Shown here in pieces: positions 1 through 9,226 of a DNA stretch of 64,000 nucleotides. Origin of the DNA: Allobosea sp. LC85. GTDB taxonomy: Bacteria; Pseudomonadota; Alphaproteobacteria; Rhizobiales; Beijerinckiaceae. A model generated the notes under the pieces. The model was not told where the DNA came from and did not search any database. It worked only from the letters and a program-made list of their open reading frames with translations. A program made the position numbers and the translations under genes. How positions within the stretch are numbered: position 1 is the stretch's first letter; each line of letters opens with the position of its first letter. The stretch lies in NCBI RefSeq assembly GCF_000735605.1, contig NZ_JPKG01000059.1:248001-312000 (forward strand), read 5' to 3'.

Positions 1-1650
1 GTCGCCGATGATGTCGCCGCGCTGGATGCCGCACTCGACGGCGTGATGCTCGACCTGATCAGCCTGAGGATCGACCCCGCTGCGGGCGGCCGCATCAACG
101 CGCTGCTGCTTGCCGCGCTTGTCGAACGTCGTGGAATAGACCCCGCGACGACGACAATCGACTTCGGACTCGACCCGGTCGGCATCCTGGCCAGCCGGGG
201 CGCATTCGCGGCCTCCTGGCCCGAGATCGGTCGCCGCCTCGTCGAAACCATCGCAGCGCTGAAGGCGCGCGGCTTCGCCGGACCGTTCCTTACGGCCGAT
301 GCACGCCCCTATCATGAGGCTGGCGCGACCGAGGCGCAGGAGCTCGGCGCGGCCATGGCGACCGCGGTTGCCTATCTGCGCGCGCTGGAAGCCGGCGGCA
401 TGCCCCTCGATCAGGCCCGCGACGCCATGTCCTTCATTCTCGTCGCCGATACCGACGAGTTCATGACCATCGCCAAGTTCCGCGCCGCGCGGCTGCTCTG
501 GCAGCGCGTGCAGCAGGCCTGCGGGCTTGAGCCCAAGCCCATGGTGCTGAACGCCGAGACGGCATGGCGCTCGCTGACCCGGCGCGACCCCTGGGTCAAT
601 CTGCTGCGTGCGACGGTCGCGACCTTCTCGGCCGGAATCGGCGGGGCAGATTCTCTCACCGTCCTGCCATTCACCGCCGCGCTCGGCCTGCCCGATGGCT
701 TCGCCCGCCGGGTCGCCCGCAACACCCAGCTCGTCCTGCTGGAGGAGGCCAATCTCTGGCGCGTCGCCGACCCTGCCGCGGGAGCCGGCGGTTTTGAGGC
801 TCTGACGCAGGCGCTGTGCGAACAGGCCTGGACCAAGTTGCAGGATCTGGAGCGCGAAGCCAGTGGTGATCAGCCCGGCATCGTCGCGGCACTCGCCAAT
901 GGACATGTCCAGCAGGGCCTTGCCCGCCAGCGCGACGTCCGCGCCAAAGCCATCGCGACCCGCCGCGAGCCGATCACCGGGACCAGCGAGTTCCCGAATC
1001 TGGCGGAGGCTCCGGTCAGGGTGCTCGAGATTGCGCCGGTCAAGCGGACAGGATCGTCGCCGTCCTCGACCAGGGCAGCCGATCAGAACCAGGCGGCCCT
1101 GATCGACAAGCTTGCAGAGGGCGCAACGCGCGCCGACGCCACGACGGCCCCAGAACAGGATGGGCTGAAGGTCGCCCCCCTCCCCTCGGCGCGGCTTGCG
1201 GAGGCTTTCGAGGCCCTTCGCGACAAGGCGGATATGCTGACGCAGGAGCGCGGCACGCGTCCGACCGTTTTCCTCGCGACGCTGGGCCCCGTCTCCGACT
1301 TCACGGCGCGTGCCGGCTTTGCCCGGAACCTGTTCGAGGCCGGTGGCCTGTCGACTCCCGGCCATGACGGCTTCCCCGGCAATGGCGGGACCGACATGGC
1401 GGCGCTGGTCGCGGCTTATCAGGCTTCGGGCGCACGGCTCGCCTGCCTCTGTGGCTCGGATCCCGGCTATGCGGCCGAGGCGGTTGCCGCCTCGGAGGCC
1501 TTGCGCGCCCAGGGCGCAACGGTCTGGCTCGCCGGCAAGCCCGGCGAACTCGAGCATGCGTTGAACCAGGCCGGCGTAGCCGCGTTCATTTTTGCGGGAG
1601 CCGATGTCGTCGCCACGCTTGAACAGGCGCAGGCGATCGCGGCCGCCTGA
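1..1650 (+). CDS. mutA: Methylmalonyl-CoA mutase small subunit (MutA), 5'-truncated by the window edge
   Basis: The frame is open from base 1 and gives 549 visible residues. Its N-terminus lies upstream of the window. The TIM-barrel part contains segments such as LIDRxxLR-like SLRIDPAAGG, DEFMTIAKFRAARLLW and NTQLVLLEEANLWRVADPAAG, which match the mutase alpha/beta barrel. The C-terminal 130 residues resemble a B12-binding fold but lack the DGHDRG cobalt-ligand motif, as expected for the non-catalytic small subunit. It pairs with the large subunit at 2488-4656 to convert (R)-methylmalonyl-CoA to succinyl-CoA in the cytoplasm. thiD follows 16 bp downstream. The identity is secure from the partner gene and the barrel motifs; the upstream start and any promoter cannot be judged. 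Confidence 0.93.
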   Translation, partial: VADDVAALDAALDGVMLDLISLRIDPAAGGRINALLLAALVERRGIDPATTTIDFGLDPVGILASRGAFAASWPEIGRRLVETIAALKARGFAGPFLTADARPYHEAGATEAQELGAAMATAVAYLRALEAGGMPLDQARDAMSFILVADTDEFMTIAKFRAARLLWQRVQQACGLEPKPMVLNAETAWRSLTRRDPWVNLLRATVATFSAGIGGADSLTVLPFTAALGLPDGFARRVARNTQLVLLEEANLWRVADPAAGAGGFEALTQALCEQAWTKLQDLEREASGDQPGIVAALANGHVQQGLARQRDVRAKAIATRREPITGTSEFPNLAEAPVRVLEIAPVKRTGSSPSSTRAADQNQAALIDKLAEGATRADATTAPEQDGLKVAPLPSARLAEAFEALRDKADMLTQERGTRPTVFLATLGPVSDFTARAGFARNLFEAGGLSTPGHDGFPGNGGTDMAALVAAYQASGARLACLCGSDPGYAAEAVAASEALRAQGATVWLAGKPGELEHALNQAGVAAFIFAGADVVATLEQAQAIAAA

Positions 1651-1666
1651 TCTGGAGAGCATTGCC

Positions 1667-2491
1667 GTGACACCCATCGCCCTTACCATTGCCGGCTCCG
1701 ATTCCAGCGGCGGCGCCGGGATTCAAGCCGATCTCAAGACCTTTGCGGCGCATCAGGTCTATGGCGCCAGCGTCATTGTCGCGCTGACCGCACAGAACAC
1801 CACCGGCGTCACCGCCATCCATGCCGTGCCGGCCGATTTCGTCGCCCAGCAGATCGACGCCGTCTTTTCCGATCTCGACGTGGCAGCGGTGAAAATCGGC
1901 ATGCTCGCCACGGCCGAACTGATCGAGACGGTTGCCGCGGGCCTGGTGCGGCACAAGGCCCGCAACATCGTGCTCGATCCGGTCATGGTCGCGGCTTCAG
2001 GGGCTCGCCTGCTTGAGGACAAGGCCGTTGACGCCATCCGGCTCCTGCTGTTTCCGCTCGCCACCCTGGTCACGCCCAATCTGCCGGAAGCAGCGGCGCT
2101 ACTCGGCGCCGCGATGGCGACCAGCGATGCGGCGATCGACGAGCAAGCCGAAAGGCTGATCAGCTTCGGCGCCGAGAACGTGCTGCTGAAAGGCGGGCAT
2201 GGCAGCGGCGAGACCAGCACGGATCTGCTGGTCCTGGCGGGCGGCCAGCGCCAGCACTTCAGCGCGCCGCGCCATGATACGCGCAACACCCACGGCACCG
2301 GCTGCACATTGTCCTCGGCAATCGCATCCGGCCTCGCCAAGGGATTGGCACTGCCTGAAGCGATCGGCCAGGCAAAGACCTATATCTCGGCGGCCATCGC
2401 CGCCGCCGACCAGGTTCCGGTTGGCCATGGCCATGGACCGGTGCATCATTTCCACCATTGGTGGGACAGGACCGACGGGAGGAAGCCATGA
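1667..2491 (+). CDS. thiD: Hydroxymethylpyrimidine/phosphomethylpyrimidine kinase ThiD
   Basis: 274 residues, the usual ThiD length. It phosphorylates HMP and then HMP-P in thiamine pyrophosphate synthesis. Diagnostic segments are the N-terminal [18 protein letters not shown], the QNTTGV loop, KIGML, LDPVMVA, LLKGGHG and the C-terminal [17 protein letters not shown] anion-hole/catalytic-base motif. The GTG at 1667 is chosen because GGAGAG at 1654-1659 sits 7 nt upstream and the family N-terminus ([15 protein letters not shown]) follows at once. The longer in-frame extension to 1592 overlaps mutA. The stop overlaps the mutB start as ATGA, so thiD is translationally coupled inside the mut operon. 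That is an unusual place for a thiamine gene. No TPP riboswitch fits in the 16-bp gap. Confidence 0.95.
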   Translation: MTPIALTIAGSDSSGGAGIQADLKTFAAHQVYGASVIVALTAQNTTGVTAIHAVPADFVAQQIDAVFSDLDVAAVKIGMLATAELIETVAAGLVRHKARNIVLDPVMVAASGARLLEDKAVDAIRLLLFPLATLVTPNLPEAAALLGAAMATSDAAIDEQAERLISFGAENVLLKGGHGSGETSTDLLVLAGGQRQHFSAPRHDTRNTHGTGCTLSSAIASGLAKGLALPEAIGQAKTYISAAIAAADQVPVGHGHGPVHHFHHWWDRTDGRKP

Positions 2492-4656
2492 CCGCGATCC
2501 CGGATTTCACGACGCTCGCCTTCGAGGATCGCACCCCGGTAGCAGCTCCGCTTCCGGCCTCGGCAGCCGAGCCCTGGCTGACGCCGGAGGGCATCCCGGT
2601 CAAGCCCGCCTATACCGCCGCCGACCGCGACGGGCTTGCCTTCGTCGACAGCCTGCCGGGCCTGCCGCCCTATCTGCGCGGCCCCTACCCGACCATGTAT
2701 GTGAACCAGCCCTGGACGATCCGGCAATATGCCGGCTTCTCCACGGCGGAGGATTCGAACGCCTTCTACCGGCGCAATCTCGCCGCCGGGCAGAAGGGGC
2801 TCTCGGTCGCCTTCGATCTCGCGACCCATCGCGGGTATGACAGCGACCATCCGCGCGTCGGCGGCGATGTCGGCATGGCAGGCGTCGCGATCGACTCGAT
2901 CTACGACATGCGCACGCTGTTCTCCGGCATCCCGCTCGATCAGATGAGCGTGTCGATGACGATGAACGGCGCGGTCCTGCCGGTTCTCGCGCTCTATATC
3001 GTCGCGGCCGAGGAACAGGGCGTGCCGGCAGCCAAGCTCTCGGGGACCATCCAGAACGACATCCTCAAGGAGTTCATGGTCCGCAACACCTATATCTATC
3101 CGCCATCGCCCTCGATGCGGATCATCGGCGACATCTTCGCCTATACCTCGGCGAACATGCCGAAATTCAACTCGATCTCGATCTCCGGCTATCACATGCA
3201 GGAGGCAGGAGCGACGCAGGACCTGGAGCTCGGCTACACGCTTGCCGATGGCGTCGAATATATCCGCGCCGGGCAGCAGGCCGGTCTCGGCGTCGATGTC
3301 TTCGCGCCGCGGCTCTCGTTCTTCTGGGCCATCGGCATGAACTTCTTCATGGAAGTGGCGAAGCTGCGCGCGGCCAGGCTGATCTGGGCCAAGCTGGTCA
3401 AGGATTTCGGCGCCCAGAACGAGAAATCCCTGCCGCTGCGCACGCATTGCCAGACCTCCGGCTGGTCCTTGACCGCGCAGGACGTATTCAACAACGTGCC
3501 GCGCACGATGATCGAGGCGATGGCGGCGACGCAGGGCCACACCCAGTCGCTTCACACCAATGCGCTCGACGAGGCGCTGGCATTGCCGACCGACTTTTCC
3601 GCGCGCATCGCCCGCAACACCCAGATCCTGCTGCAGCAGGAGAGCGGCACGAGCCGGATCATCGATCCCTGGGGCGGTTCCTATTATGTCGAGCGGCTCA
3701 CCGCCGAACTCGCGGCCAAGGCCTGGGACCATATCCAGGAGGTCGAGGCGCTCGGAGGCATGGCCAAGGCGATCGAGGCCGGCATTCCGAAGCTGCGCAT
3801 CGAAGAAGCAGCCGCCAAGACCCAGGCACGCATCGACGGCAAGCAACAGGCGATCATCGGGGTCAATATCTTCAAGCCGGAGAACGAGGCCTCGATCGAC
3901 GTGCTCAAGGTCGACAACGCCTCGGTCCGGACCCAGCAGTTCGACAAGCTCCGTCGCCTCAAGGCCGAGCGAAACGAGGCCGAGACGCAAGCCGCACTGA
4001 CGGCGCTCACCAATGGTGCCGCCGGGGACGCCAACCTGCTCGATCTCGCGGTCAAGGCGGCCCGCGCCAAGGCGACGGTCGGCGAGATTTCCATGGCGAT
4101 GGAGACAGTCTTCGGGCGGCACCGAGCCGAGATCAAGTCGATCTCCGGCGTCTACAAGCGGGAGGTCGGCATGGAGAATCCGGCGGTGACGCGCGTGCAG
4201 ATGATGACGCAGGCGTTCGAGGAGGCCGATGGTCGCCGGCCGCGCATCCTCGTCGCCAAGATGGGCCAGGACGGGCACGACCGCGGTCAGAAGGTGATCG
4301 CGTCGGCCTTCGCCGATCTCGGTTTCGACGTCGACATCGGACCGCTCTTCGCGACGCCGGACGAGGCGGCGCGACAGGCCGTGGAGAACGACGTCCATAT
4401 CGTCGGCGTCTCCTCGCTGGCGGCGGGGCATCTGACGCTGGTGCCGGAACTGAAGGCGGCGCTCGGCAAGGCAGGCAGGCCCGACATCATGATCGTCGTT
4501 GGCGGCGTGATCCCGCCGCAGGATTTCGAGGCGCTGATCGAAGCTGGCGCGAGCGCCATATTCCCGCCGGGCACGGTGATCGCCGATGCCGCCGAGAAGC
4601 TGCTCGAGGAACTCAACCAGCGGCTCGGCTACAGCCAGCGCACGGCTGCCGAATAG
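2488..4656 (+). CDS. mutB: Methylmalonyl-CoA mutase large (catalytic, B12-binding) subunit
   Basis: 722 residues, full length. The N-terminal half is the substrate-binding TIM barrel ([63 protein letters not shown]). The C-terminal 130 residues are the cobalamin-binding domain with DGHDRG at residues 595-600, where His597 would be the cobalt ligand. The end, [15 protein letters not shown], is typical. It converts methylmalonyl-CoA to succinyl-CoA in propionyl-CoA, odd-chain and branched-chain catabolism, or in a methylmalonyl/ethylmalonyl cycle. It overlaps thiD by 4 bp and has GGGAGGAAG just upstream. Its protective G-protein MeaB is encoded about 10 kb away at 14409-15392. A 9-bp hairpin follows the stop. 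Confidence 0.98.
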   Translation: MTAIPDFTTLAFEDRTPVAAPLPASAAEPWLTPEGIPVKPAYTAADRDGLAFVDSLPGLPPYLRGPYPTMYVNQPWTIRQYAGFSTAEDSNAFYRRNLAAGQKGLSVAFDLATHRGYDSDHPRVGGDVGMAGVAIDSIYDMRTLFSGIPLDQMSVSMTMNGAVLPVLALYIVAAEEQGVPAAKLSGTIQNDILKEFMVRNTYIYPPSPSMRIIGDIFAYTSANMPKFNSISISGYHMQEAGATQDLELGYTLADGVEYIRAGQQAGLGVDVFAPRLSFFWAIGMNFFMEVAKLRAARLIWAKLVKDFGAQNEKSLPLRTHCQTSGWSLTAQDVFNNVPRTMIEAMAATQGHTQSLHTNALDEALALPTDFSARIARNTQILLQQESGTSRIIDPWGGSYYVERLTAELAAKAWDHIQEVEALGGMAKAIEAGIPKLRIEEAAAKTQARIDGKQQAIIGVNIFKPENEASIDVLKVDNASVRTQQFDKLRRLKAERNEAETQAALTALTNGAAGDANLLDLAVKAARAKATVGEISMAMETVFGRHRAEIKSISGVYKREVGMENPAVTRVQMMTQAFEEADGRRPRILVAKMGQDGHDRGQKVIASAFADLGFDVDIGPLFATPDEAARQAVENDVHIVGVSSLAAGHLTLVPELKAALGKAGRPDIMIVVGGVIPPQDFEALIEAGASAIFPPGTVIADAAEKLLEELNQRLGYSQRTAAE

Positions 4657-4661
4657 CAAAC

Positions 4662-4686
4662 GGGCGCGGCTGGAAGTGCCGCGCCC
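4662..4686 (+). terminator. Hairpin after mutB, probable transcription terminator
   Basis: GGGCGCGGC (4662-4670) pairs perfectly with GCCGCGCCC (4678-4686) around a 7-nt loop, 5 bp past the mutB stop. There is no T tract, so it may be Rho-assisted or serve both converging genes (mutB and the minus-strand gene ending at 4719). Confidence 0.55.
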
Positions 4687-4718
4687 GCGCCACGACTACC
4701 GGCTGTCGCTACACGACA

Positions 4719-4988
4719 TCAACGCCAGCCGTAGCCATGGCTCTCGTAGTGGCGGGGACGAGCATAGCGCCGGTTGTCCTCGCCGAAGCGACGCCACTGA
4801 CGGTGCCCCCAATAGCCATGGAAAGCGGGCGGAGCCGGGCGCCAGCCATAGGCCGGGCGATCCTGATGGCGATCCCAGCGGCCATCATAGGCCGCGGCGG
4901 AGCCCGTTCCCGCGAGGCTTGCCGCGCCCAGGGTCGCAGCGCCGATGATGAAGGTCGCGAGTCCGGCTGAGGCGAGTTTGCGGAACAT
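4719..4988 (-). CDS. Small secreted protein rich in Arg, His, Tyr and Trp
   Basis: 89 residues. It starts at ATG 4988 because residues 1-28 form a signal peptide (MFRKLASAGLATFIIGAATLG, then an Ala-rich cleavage region ending near SAAAYDG), and AGGATCAGGA lies just upstream. The mature part (about 55 residues) is full of Trp, Tyr, His and Arg (HGYWGHRQWRR, ARPRHYESHGYGWR), a composition common in small uncharacterised exported proteins of Rhizobiales. No catalytic motif is seen. It is convergent with mutB and downstream of nothing on its own strand, so it is probably monocistronic. Function unknown. Confidence 0.7.
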   Translation of the reverse strand: MFRKLASAGLATFIIGAATLGAASLAGTGSAAAYDGRWDRHQDRPAYGWRPAPPAFHGYWGHRQWRRFGEDNRRYARPRHYESHGYGWR

Positions 4989-5088
4989 GGTCCTGATCCT
5001 GTGTGGCGGCCCGGGCGATCCCCTTGCCTGACACCGACATTCGCAGGTTCCGGCTGAACGGCCCTTGAGGGAGCCATTCACCAGCCGT

Positions 5089-5877
5089 TCAAGCGCCGGC
5101 CAGTTGATCGCGCTTGAGGAGCAGCGAGGCCGCGATGACGACGAGCGCGACGGCGCCGATCATGATCGTGCAGGCCGCGTTGATTTCAGGAGAGACGCCC
5201 AGCCTGACCGCGGAATAAAGCCGCATCGGCAGGGTCGTCGCGCCTGGACCGGTCGTGAAGCTCGCGATCACGAGATCGTCGAGCGACAGCGTGAAGGCGA
5301 GCATCCAGGCGGCGGCAACGGCCGGCCAGATCAGCGGCAGGGTCACGGTCCAGAAGGTGATGACAGGCGTGGCACCGAGATCGCGCGCCGCTTCCTCCAG
5401 CGAGCGGTCGAAGCCGGCGAGCCGCGACTGCACGACGATGCAGGCGAAGCCGAGGCTGAAGGTGGCGTGGGCGATGGTGACGGTCCAGAAGCCGCGCTCC
5501 ACCTGCGCCGAAACGAAGAGCAGCAGCAGCGACAGACCGGTGATCACCTCCGGCATCACCAGCGGCGCCAGCACCATGCCCGAGAACAGGGTGCGTCCGC
5601 GAAATGCGCCATGGCGTGCGAGCGCCAGCGCGGCCAGCGTCCCGAGCACCGTCGCAGCCGTCGCCGAGACGAAGGCCAGGCGGATGCTGAGCCAGGCCGC
5701 ATCGAGCAGCGGCTCGTTCGCCATCAGCGCGCCATACCAATGCGTCGAGAACCCGCCCCAGACCGTGACCAGCCGGGAGGCGTTGAAGGAATAGGCGATG
5801 AGCGCGAGGATCGGCAGGTAAAGGAAGGCGAACCCCGCCACCAGCGCCATGATCAAGCCGGGGCCGAGCCGCTTCAT
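5089..5877 (-). CDS. potI: Polyamine ABC transporter permease (PotI/PotC-like)
   Basis: 262 residues with about six membrane segments and the inner-membrane permease EAA loop (RSLEEAARDLGATPVITFWTVTLPLIWPAV, about residues 170-199). Order and length match PotI/PotC, the second permease of putrescine/spermidine importers. The start at 5877 overlaps the upstream permease stop by 4 bp (ATGA). The chain from potF to this gene is fully coupled, so this is the last gene of the operon. Substrate is inferred from the binding protein; putrescine versus spermidine cannot be decided here. Confidence 0.9.
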   Translation of the reverse strand: MKRLGPGLIMALVAGFAFLYLPILALIAYSFNASRLVTVWGGFSTHWYGALMANEPLLDAAWLSIRLAFVSATAATVLGTLAALALARHGAFRGRTLFSGMVLAPLVMPEVITGLSLLLLFVSAQVERGFWTVTIAHATFSLGFACIVVQSRLAGFDRSLEEAARDLGATPVITFWTVTLPLIWPAVAAAWMLAFTLSLDDLVIASFTTGPGATTLPMRLYSAVRLGVSPEINAACTIMIGAVALVVIAASLLLKRDQLAGA

Positions 5878-6779
5878 GCCACCCCTCCCCGCGCCAGCCG
5901 CGCCCGCTGCAGCAGAGCGAGCGGCGCGACCAGCACGAACAGCAGGACCACCGCGACGGCGGAGGCAAGCGGCCAGTCGCGGTTCGAGAAGAATTCGCTC
6001 CAGAGCACCTTGCCGATCATCACCGTATCGGGGCCGCCGAGCAGATCGGGAATGACGAACTCGCCGACCGCCGGAATGAAGACGAGCGCCGAACCCGCCA
6101 GGATGCCGGGAATGGACAGGGGCAGCGTCACCGTCGCGAAGGCCGTCAATGCGGGGGCACCGAGATCGGCGGCAGCCTCCAGCAGCGAGCGATCGAGCTT
6201 CTGCAGCGTCGCAAAGAGCGGCAGCACCATGAAGGGCAGATAGGAATAGACCATGCCGATCAGCACGGCGGCTTCCGTGTTGAGCAGCCGCAGCGGTTCG
6301 CTCGTCACTCCCATGCCGGTTAGGACGATGTCGAGCAGCCCCTCGGGCCGCAGGATTCCGATCCAGGCGTAGACGCGGATCAGGAAGGAGGTCCAGAACG
6401 GCAGGATGACCAGCACCAGCAGCATGCCCTGCCAGCGCCTCGGCACGCTCGCCATCGCATAGGCCAGGGGATAGCCGATCGCGAGCGCGATCAGCGTCGT
6501 CAGCGCGGCGATGCGCAGCGAATACAGATAGCTCTGCCAATAGAGCGCGTCGTCGCCAAGGAGCCTGAAATTCTCGAGATCCAGCGCGGCGATGAACTCG
6601 CCAAGTTGGGAGAAGCCCTGGAAATGCGGCGCATAGGGCGGCAGATCGGTCGCTGCATCCGAGAATGCCATGCGCAGGACGATCGCGAACGGCGCCAGGA
6701 AGAACAGCAGCAGCCAGAGATAGGGCACGGCCACAACGAGGTGGCCGCGCCGATGCGCGGGACCATTCCCCGTCTTCAT
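5874..6779 (-). CDS. potH: Polyamine ABC transporter permease (PotH/PotB-like)
   Basis: 301 residues. An N-terminal membrane segment (VAVPYLWLLLFFLAPFAIVL) is followed by a periplasmic loop and five more helices. The EAA loop is LDRSLLEAAADLGAPALTAFATVTLPLSIPG. It resembles PotH/PotB, which pairs with the permease at 5089-5877 to form the heterodimeric channel. It has 4-bp overlaps (ATGA) at both ends, with potG upstream and potI downstream. Confidence 0.9.
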   Translation of the reverse strand: MKTGNGPAHRRGHLVVAVPYLWLLLFFLAPFAIVLRMAFSDAATDLPPYAPHFQGFSQLGEFIAALDLENFRLLGDDALYWQSYLYSLRIAALTTLIALAIGYPLAYAMASVPRRWQGMLLVLVILPFWTSFLIRVYAWIGILRPEGLLDIVLTGMGVTSEPLRLLNTEAAVLIGMVYSYLPFMVLPLFATLQKLDRSLLEAAADLGAPALTAFATVTLPLSIPGILAGSALVFIPAVGEFVIPDLLGGPDTVMIGKVLWSEFFSNRDWPLASAVAVVLLFVLVAPLALLQRARLARGGVA

Positions 6780-7972
6780 GGCGGCAGGACCAGCCCGGCT
6801 TCGACATCCCAGGAGAGCCAGACGCGGTCCTCCCAGGCAAAGGGGCGCTCGATTCGGCGGGTGCGGTTGGCCAGCGCAACCTTGAGCAACTGCCCGTCAT
6901 CGCCGCCGACCATGACCTGCACCATGGTGAAATCGCCGAGATAGCCGATATCCCAGATCTCGCCGGCGACCTTGTTGACCACCTGCGCTGGCTCGTCATG
7001 GCTCAGCGTGATCTTTTCGGGCCTGAGGCCAACGAAGATCGCCTCACCGATGGCAAGCGAAGCCGCCTCCTCGTCGAGCTCGACCGCGCCGGCCATCGCC
7101 GTCTCGACCCGAACGATCTCGCCGGCGACGGACGCAACCCGACCTTCAAGAATGTTGATGTCCCCGACGAACTCGGCGACGTAGCGGCTGGTCGGCGCCT
7201 CGTAGATCTCATCGGGCGGGCCGATCTGGACAAGCCGGCCATGGTTCATCACCGCCATGCGGTCGGCCATGGTCATCGCCTCGTCCTGGTCGTGGGTGAC
7301 GACCATGAAGGTGAGCCCGAGTTCGCTCTGCAGATCCATCAGCTCGAACTGCGTCGACTCGCGCAGCTTGCGATCAAGCGCCGCCATCGGCTCGTCGAGC
7401 AGCAGGAGCTTCGGACGCTTGGCGAGCGAGCGTGCCAGTGCGACGCGCTGGCGCTGGCCGCCGGAGAGCTGGTCCGGGCGGCGCTTCTCGAGCCCGTCGA
7501 GCTTGACCAGAGCCAGCATCTCCGCGACGCGCCGCGCGATCCTCTCGCGCGGCAGCCCTTCCCGCCTCAGGCCATAGGCGATGTTGTCGCCGACGCTGAG
7601 ATGCGGAAACAGCGCATAGGACTGGAACATCATGTTGATCGGCCGACGATGCGGCGGCACGGCGGTGATGTCGACACCATCGAGCAGAATCTCGCCCGCA
7701 TCCGGCTGCTCGAACCCCGCCAGCATCCGCATCAGCGTGGTCTTGCCGCAGCCTGACGCGCCGAGCAGCGCGAAGAATTCGCGCGGGTAAAGCGCAAGCG
7801 ACAGGTTGTCGACCGCCGTCACCGTGTCGAAGCGCTTGGTGACATTGCGGAAGACGACCAGCGGCTCCGCCGCGGGGTCATTCCATGGCTGGAAGGCCCG
7901 GCGAACGCTACCGGGCGAAGCCTTGCGCTTCCCCCGGAGCGGAGCCCCAGCCCCGGCATCGCGTGGGTTCAT
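6776..7972 (-). CDS. potG: Polyamine ABC transporter ATP-binding protein (PotG/PotA-like)
   Basis: 398 residues. Walker A is GASGCGKTT (71-79), the signature is LSGGQRQRVALARSL, Walker B is LLLLDEPMAALD and the H-loop is VVTHDQDEAMTMAD. A C-terminal TOBE-type regulatory domain (about 300-398, GLRPEKITLS onward) marks the PotA/PotG/MalK class. It powers the potH/potI channel. The roughly 35 N-terminal residues before the ABC domain (rich in Arg and Pro) are longer than usual, so an internal start is possible, but the ATG at 7972 overlaps the potF stop as in the rest of the operon. Confidence 0.92.
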   Translation of the reverse strand: MNPRDAGAGAPLRGKRKASPGSVRRAFQPWNDPAAEPLVVFRNVTKRFDTVTAVDNLSLALYPREFFALLGASGCGKTTLMRMLAGFEQPDAGEILLDGVDITAVPPHRRPINMMFQSYALFPHLSVGDNIAYGLRREGLPRERIARRVAEMLALVKLDGLEKRRPDQLSGGQRQRVALARSLAKRPKLLLLDEPMAALDRKLRESTQFELMDLQSELGLTFMVVTHDQDEAMTMADRMAVMNHGRLVQIGPPDEIYEAPTSRYVAEFVGDINILEGRVASVAGEIVRVETAMAGAVELDEEAASLAIGEAIFVGLRPEKITLSHDEPAQVVNKVAGEIWDIGYLGDFTMVQVMVGGDDGQLLKVALANRTRRIERPFAWEDRVWLSWDVEAGLVLPP

Positions 7973-9084
7973 TTACCGGTCTTGATGCGGGTCCAGAGCC
8001 GGTTGACCACCTTCTGGCTCTTCTGATCGTAGGGGGTGATCGTGTAGAGCCGGCTCATCACGGCCTCCGAGGGATAGATGCCGGGATTGTCGCGCACCGC
8101 CGCCGAAAGCAGCGGTTTCGAGGCGATGTTGCCATTGGCATACTGGATGAAGTCCGAGTTCTTCGCCGCCATCTCGGGCCGGTTGACGAAATCGATGAAC
8201 TTCAGCGCGGCATCCGGATTGGCGGCATCCTTCGGAATGACGAAGGAGTCGAACCACATCAGCGCGCCTTCCTTTGGAATGGAATAAGCGATCTCGACCT
8301 TGTTCTTGGCCTCTTCCGCCCGCTTCTTCGCCTGCAGGATGTCGCCGGAATAGCCGACCGCGAGGCAGATATCGCCATTGGCGAGCGCGTTGATGTATTC
8401 CGAGGAATGGAACTTCTGGATATGCGGGCGGATCTTGCGCAGCAATTCGCCGGCCTTGTTCAGATCCGCCTCGTTCTTCGAATCCGGGTTCAGGCCGAGA
8501 TAGCGCAGCGCCGCCGGGAACATTTCCTCGACCGCATCGAGAACATGCACGCCGCAATTCGAGAGCTTCTTGAGCTGGTCGGGTTCGAACAGGATGCGCC
8601 AGGAATCGATCACCGCGTCCGGGCCAAGCCGCTCCTTTATCTTGGCGACATTGTAGCCGATGCCGGTCGTGCCCCACATGTAGTTCACGGCGAACGTGTT
8701 GCCGGGATCGTATTTCGCGAGCCGCTGCTGGATCTCGAGCCAGGCGTTCTTCAGGTTCGGAACGGCGGCTGCATCGATCGGCCTGTAGAGATTGAGCGGG
8801 ATATGGCGCGGCAGGAACGAGGCCGTGACCACGATCAGGTCATAGCCGGTCTTGCCTGCGAGCAACTTTGTCTCGACCGTCTCCATCTGGTCGAACGTGT
8901 CGTAGACGACAGTGATGCCGGTTTCCTTCTTGAAGGCATCAAGCACCTCCGGATCGACATAGTCCGACCAGTTGAAAATCCGCAGCTGCTTGTCCTGCGC
9001 GCTAGCGGCCGTTCCCGAAACCAGCGCCCATCCAAGCGCGATGGCTGTCGCAAGGCCCTTCAGCCCCCGTACCGATGAACCCAA
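7969..9084 (-). CDS. potF: Periplasmic polyamine-binding protein (PotF/PotD-like)
   Basis: 371 residues. I start it at TTG 9084 because AAGGAGG (complement of 9091-9097) sits exactly 6 nt upstream. From there the protein opens with a compact signal peptide (MGSSVRGLKGLATAIALGWA, cleavage after TAASA). A GTG at 9114 would give 10 more residues but has no Shine-Dalgarno. The mature protein begins with LRIFNWSDYVDPEVL, typical of PotD/PotF, and has the TGIGYNV and GDICLAVGYSGDILQA segments of the family. It captures a polyamine in the periplasm for PotGHI. It is the first gene of the minus-strand operon. Confidence 0.92.
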   Translation of the reverse strand: MGSSVRGLKGLATAIALGWALVSGTAASAQDKQLRIFNWSDYVDPEVLDAFKKETGITVVYDTFDQMETVETKLLAGKTGYDLIVVTASFLPRHIPLNLYRPIDAAAVPNLKNAWLEIQQRLAKYDPGNTFAVNYMWGTTGIGYNVAKIKERLGPDAVIDSWRILFEPDQLKKLSNCGVHVLDAVEEMFPAALRYLGLNPDSKNEADLNKAGELLRKIRPHIQKFHSSEYINALANGDICLAVGYSGDILQAKKRAEEAKNKVEIAYSIPKEGALMWFDSFVIPKDAANPDAALKFIDFVNRPEMAAKNSDFIQYANGNIASKPLLSAAVRDNPGIYPSEAVMSRLYTITPYDQKSQKVVNRLWTRIKTGK

Positions 9085-9090
9085 TCTGCC

Positions 9091-9097
9091 CCTCCTT
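9091..9097 (-). promoter_or_regulatory. Strong Shine-Dalgarno that fixes the potF start
   Basis: On the minus strand this is AAGGAGG, six nucleotides before a TTG codon at 9084. It supports a TTG start for potF over the upstream GTG at 9114. Confidence 0.7.
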
Positions 9098-9226
9098 AGC
9101 GAGTGAATCTCCACCCGGCGCGCGGCACGCTATCAGCTTGCTGCCAAGCCTCAACCACCTTTTCGTGAAGTCATGTCGCAGTGTCTTTTCTTGCGATGCC
9201 ACAATCCGGCTCACTATCGTCCAGTC

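Noticed and set aside
1651-1666. Possible TPP riboswitch before thiD
   Set aside because: Only 16 bp separate mutA and thiD, too short for a riboswitch.
2446-4659. 737-residue open frame on the minus strand opposite mutB
   Set aside because: It is the complement of a clear catalytic mutase subunit in GC-rich DNA; composition is Arg/Asp/Gly-rich with no domain.
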